From Merdibacter sp965119685 (GTDB lineage: Bacteria > Bacillota_I > Bacilli_A > Erysipelotrichales > Erysipelotrichaceae): 64,000 nt of DNA. Both the position numbers and the translations under genes were made by a program. Numbering within the stretch: position 1 is the first letter of the stretch; each line of letters opens with the position of its first letter. Positions 61,723-64,000 of the stretch are shown here, one piece after another. A model generated the notes under the pieces. The model was not told where the DNA came from, did no database searches, and saw nothing but the letters and a program-made list of their open reading frames with translations. Location: positions 1,860,001 to 1,924,000 of the forward strand of contig OZ221971.1 of NCBI GenBank assembly GCA_965119685.1, read 5' to 3'.

Positions 61723-61884
61723 CATTTCCCCTCATTTCCATCTTCCCTCACGCTTCCCCTTTATTATATCCTCTGCCCCTCGTACACTCAAACAAAATAT
61801 GATGCTTCCTTCAATTTTTTGATTAGAAGCCAAAGCGTGCATGCGTCCCCTCCCCGCCAAGACACCAGACTCATTCCCCTTCCC

Positions 61885-61978
61885 CATATAAAAAAACCAG
61901 AGATCATTGGAATACCAATCGTATTTCTCATCTTTCGTCAGTATCCATTTGATCTTTGGTTTTCTTATACGAAGAAAG
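61885..61978 (-). repeat. coding-like repeat, family 2 copy c
   Basis: Minus-strand frame reads FLRIRKPKIKWILTKDEKYD, then WYSNDLW and FF, the same order of residues as copies a and b. About 94 bp. Lies 44 bases downstream of the Cys-rich gene. Confidence 0.6.
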
Positions 61979-62021
61979 CGGGCGAAACGCACCTTCCTCC
62001 CGCTTTCTCACTCCTGTAAGC

Positions 62022-62360
62022 CTACTCGTTTTCGTTATATTTCTGTCCAAATGCGCTGTAAGGTGTTGCGACGCTCTCCTCATCATCGAAGATGCTGTTT
62101 TCATTGAAGCCGCAAAGCCCCATGCAGCGAGCGACTCTGCGCTCGAAATCACGTGTCGCCCGGCGCAGACATGCGTAGTCGATCGTCGGCTGATTCGGGC
62201 ACCGGTTGCACTGGCAGCAGCGGCAGCAGCAGGAATGACGGCAGCAGCAAGGGCCATTCCCCATCATGTTAGCGGCATTTTGTCCAACGCGGATATGCTG
62301 CGCGCGTCCAAACGAAGAACAGCTGTTGCAGCGACGGTTCTGATTGCAGTTACAATTCAT
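62022..62360 (-). CDS. cysteine-rich small protein
   Basis: 112 residues with 17 cysteines, mostly in residues 3-60 in groups such as CNCN, CCC, CCC, CC and CNRC. The N-terminal region recalls small Cys-rich coat or metal-binding proteins. The C-terminal 50 residues are ordinary and acidic at the end. No hydrophobic signal peptide. RBS AGGAAAGGAAGGG is before the ATG. Divergently transcribed from the hydrogenase gene with about 185 bases between, so promoters may be shared. Function unknown. Confidence 0.7.
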   Translation of the reverse strand: MNCNCNQNRRCNSCSSFGRAQHIRVGQNAANMMGNGPCCCRHSCCCRCCQCNRCPNQPTIDYACLRRATRDFERRVARCMGLCGFNENSIFDDEESVATPYSAFGQKYNENE

Positions 62361-62471
62361 TGTTATCCCTTCCTTTCCTGAGATCTCTTATCTCTAGTTC
62401 AGACTATGATCGCACTTCCTCACGTTGTGGACATCTAACCAGATCAGCGTCTTTCTTCTTTTGTAAGAATC

Positions 62472-62489
62472 ATGTGAAAACGTTCACTT
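62472..62489. promoter_or_regulatory. candidate Rex box or CcpA cre site upstream of the hydrogenase
   Basis: The palindrome TGTGAA-aacg-TTCAC fits Rex (TTGTGAA-N4-TTCACAA) with three mismatches, and TGAAAACGTTCAC also fits a cre site (TGWAANCGNTNWCA) with only the last base differing. It lies five bases upstream of the -35 box. Which regulator binds is not decidable here. Confidence 0.5.
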
Positions 62490-62494
62490 TTTGT

Positions 62495-62524
62495 TTTACA
62501 AATGCTTTGCCTATCGGCTATAAT
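62495..62524 (+). promoter_or_regulatory. hydrogenase gene promoter
   Basis: TTTACA (62495-62500), 18 bases, TATAAT (62519-62524), 20 bases upstream of the start. Confidence 0.7.
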
Positions 62525-62544
62525 AAGGGCGAGGTGAAGAGAAA

Positions 62545-64000
62545 ATGAGAGGAATCTACAATTCAGTAACAGATATTCGCAGAAAGGTCTTTACTGAGAT
62601 TGCCAGACTCGCCTATGAAGGGGGCGACTATGCAAAAAAGATCGAGGAGCTGCCTTATACGATCCTGCCGGGTCACAAGGCAAGCTATCGCAACAGCATC
62701 TTTTTGGAGCGAGCAATCATCGGGGAGCGTCTGCGTTTAGGTATCGGTCTGCCTTTGCGCACGGTGGAGGAGCAGTCTGCACTCTCTGATGGCATTGAGG
62801 AGAGCGCGATCGCCGAGAAGTATTATGATGATCCGCTGATCAATATCATCAAATTCGCGTGCAACGCCTGCCCGGAAAAGAAGATCGTGGTCACGGACAG
62901 CTGTCAGGGGTGTCTGTCTCACCAATGTACCGAAGTATGCCCAAAAGACGCCATTCACATCGTCAACGGCAAGAGCGTTATCGATCAGGATAAGTGCATC
63001 AAATGCGGCCGCTGTATGGATGCCTGCCCTTACCATGCGATCAACAAGCTGGAGCGTCCTTGTGCCGCCAGCTGTGGCATGGACGCCATCCATTCGGATG
63101 AGGATGGCTATGCGGAAATCGACTATGACAAGTGTGTCTCCTGCGGCATGTGCTTAGTCAACTGCCCGTTTGGTGCTATCGTCGATAAAGGGCAGATCTT
63201 CCAGACGATCCATGCGATCAAAGAGGGGCATGAGGTCATCGCGGCCATCGCGCCTGCCTTCGTCGGACAGTTTGGTCCAAGCGTTACCCCGGATAAGGTC
63301 AAGGGAGCGCTGAAAGAGCTCGGCTTTGCGGATGTAGTTGAGGTAGCGATCGGCGCCGACCTGTGTACGATCGAGGAAGCCGAGGACTTCTTGAACAAAG
63401 TGCCGGAAAAACAGCCGTTCATGGCAACTTCCTGCTGTCCTGCATGGTCGGTGATGGCAAAGAAGCTGTTCCCGGATTTCAAGCCGTATATCTCGATGGC
63501 GCTGACGCCGATGGTGCTGACCGGGCGTCTCATCAAGAAAGAGAAGCCAAACGCCAAGGTCGTATTCATCGGTCCTTGCGCCGCCAAAAAGCTGGAGGCC
63601 AGCCGCAAGAGCATCCGCTCCGACATTGACTTCGTATTGACCTTTGAGGAAGTCATGGGCATGTTTGAAGCCAAGGGCGTCAAGCTGGAACAGCTCACAG
63701 TCAGCGAGCCGCTGACAGAGGGTACCGCATCCGGACGCGGCTTTGCGGTGAGCGGCGGCGTCGCACAGGCGGTGAAAGATCAGATTCTGAAAGATCACCC
63801 GGATATGGAAGTCAAGGTACAGGCAGCGGAAGGGCTGAAAAACTGCAAGACCATGCTGATGATGGCAAAGGCCGGACGTCTCAACGGCTATCTGCTGGAA
63901 GGCATGGCGTGCCCGGGCGGCTGTGTGGCCGGAGCCGGTACTTTGCAGCCGGTGATGAAATCCAGTGCAGCAGTCAAGAAATATGTCAACGAGGCAGAGA
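62545..64000 (+). CDS. [FeFe]-hydrogenase-like iron-sulfur protein, group B-like (C-terminus outside window)
   Basis: 485 residues are visible and the frame runs off the end. Cys-rich ferredoxin clusters at about residues 120-207: CQGCLSHQCTEVCP, CIKCGRCMDACP, CVSCGMCLVNCP. The H-cluster motifs follow: L1 TSCCPAW (residues 295-301), L2 IGPCAAKK (Cys345) and L3 EGMACPGGCVAGAG (Cys456, Cys460). The IGPCxAKK form of L2 and the GAG ending of L3 point to group B rather than group A hydrogenases. It should bind an H-cluster and catalyse H2 metabolism, though group B physiology is poorly known. Maturation genes hydE, hydF and hydG are not in the window. Confidence 0.9.
   Translation, partial: MRGIYNSVTDIRRKVFTEIARLAYEGGDYAKKIEELPYTILPGHKASYRNSIFLERAIIGERLRLGIGLPLRTVEEQSALSDGIEESAIAEKYYDDPLINIIKFACNACPEKKIVVTDSCQGCLSHQCTEVCPKDAIHIVNGKSVIDQDKCIKCGRCMDACPYHAINKLERPCAASCGMDAIHSDEDGYAEIDYDKCVSCGMCLVNCPFGAIVDKGQIFQTIHAIKEGHEVIAAIAPAFVGQFGPSVTPDKVKGALKELGFADVVEVAIGADLCTIEEAEDFLNKVPEKQPFMATSCCPAWSVMAKKLFPDFKPYISMALTPMVLTGRLIKKEKPNAKVVFIGPCAAKKLEASRKSIRSDIDFVLTFEEVMGMFEAKGVKLEQLTVSEPLTEGTASGRGFAVSGGVAQAVKDQILKDHPDMEVKVQAAEGLKNCKTMLMMAKAGRLNGYLLEGMACPGGCVAGAGTLQPVMKSSAAVKKYVNEAE

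Noticed and set aside
61732..61992. 86-residue open frame downstream of the Cys-rich gene
   Set aside because: Most of it is explained by family 2 copy c; the rest has no support.

Overview
The window is an ordinary chromosomal stretch of a low-redundancy Firmicute with a moderately high G+C content. No phage, plasmid, CRISPR, rRNA or tRNA gene was recognised. The gene repertoire (T-box-controlled thrS, CIRCE-controlled groESL and hsp20, an mreCD-minCD-spoIVFAB-type cluster, PTS trehalose genes, [FeFe]-hydrogenase, rubrerythrin, choline-binding-type cell wall repeats) suggests an anaerobic, gut-type member of the Erysipelotrichia or a nearby Bacillota lineage. That placement is inference from gene content, not from a marker gene.

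Layout. 1-11 kb: the start of a WYL-type regulator cut by the window edge, an ankyrin protein, a lipoprotein, a tail-less SSB, a paired M16 peptidase operon, two paralogous wall-binding NlpC/P60 proteins, an SRPBCC plus flavin-reductase pair, and trmL-rdgB. 11-18 kb: rubrerythrin, groESL with two CIRCE-like boxes, and a T-box operon thrS - substrate-binding lipoprotein - NifX-like protein. 18-28 kb: DUF2207 membrane protein, M29 aminopeptidase, ZIP metal transporter and the purA-purC-purB cluster. 28-34 kb: a trehalose locus (treR, treP with fused EIIA, treC) whose two promoters carry the same palindrome in the same place. 34-42 kb: a MoxR-DUF58-transglutaminase operon, a metallophosphoesterase operon and a secreted nuclease. 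42-47 kb: two ABC transporters, one a BceAB-like pair and one controlled by a YtrA-type GntR repressor with a perfect operator. 47-53 kb: a PurF-like protein, the tag-ogt alkylation repair pair, hsp20, a lipase-like hydrolase and an SDR. 53-59 kb: radC, mreC, mreD, minC, minD and a SpoIVFA/SpoIVFB-like pair. 59-64 kb: DegV, a flavodoxin, a CyuA-type cysteine desulfidase, a 17-cysteine small protein and a group-B-like [FeFe]-hydrogenase that runs off the window.

The least explained sequence is intergenic. One repeat family of about 180-220 bp has termini GGGGCTGTAACGAA and an internal hairpin (three copies, about 18.4, 22.1 and 29.6 kb). A second family of about 100 bp keeps one reading frame between copies (about 29.8, 49.0 and 61.9 kb). 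The two families abut at 29.8 kb. Other points worth a check are the unusual thrS operon, the PurF-like protein with no N-terminal catalytic cysteine, the domain-swapped pair of wall-binding proteins, and the Cys-rich protein divergent from the hydrogenase. All family assignments were made by reading motifs; no database search was run.
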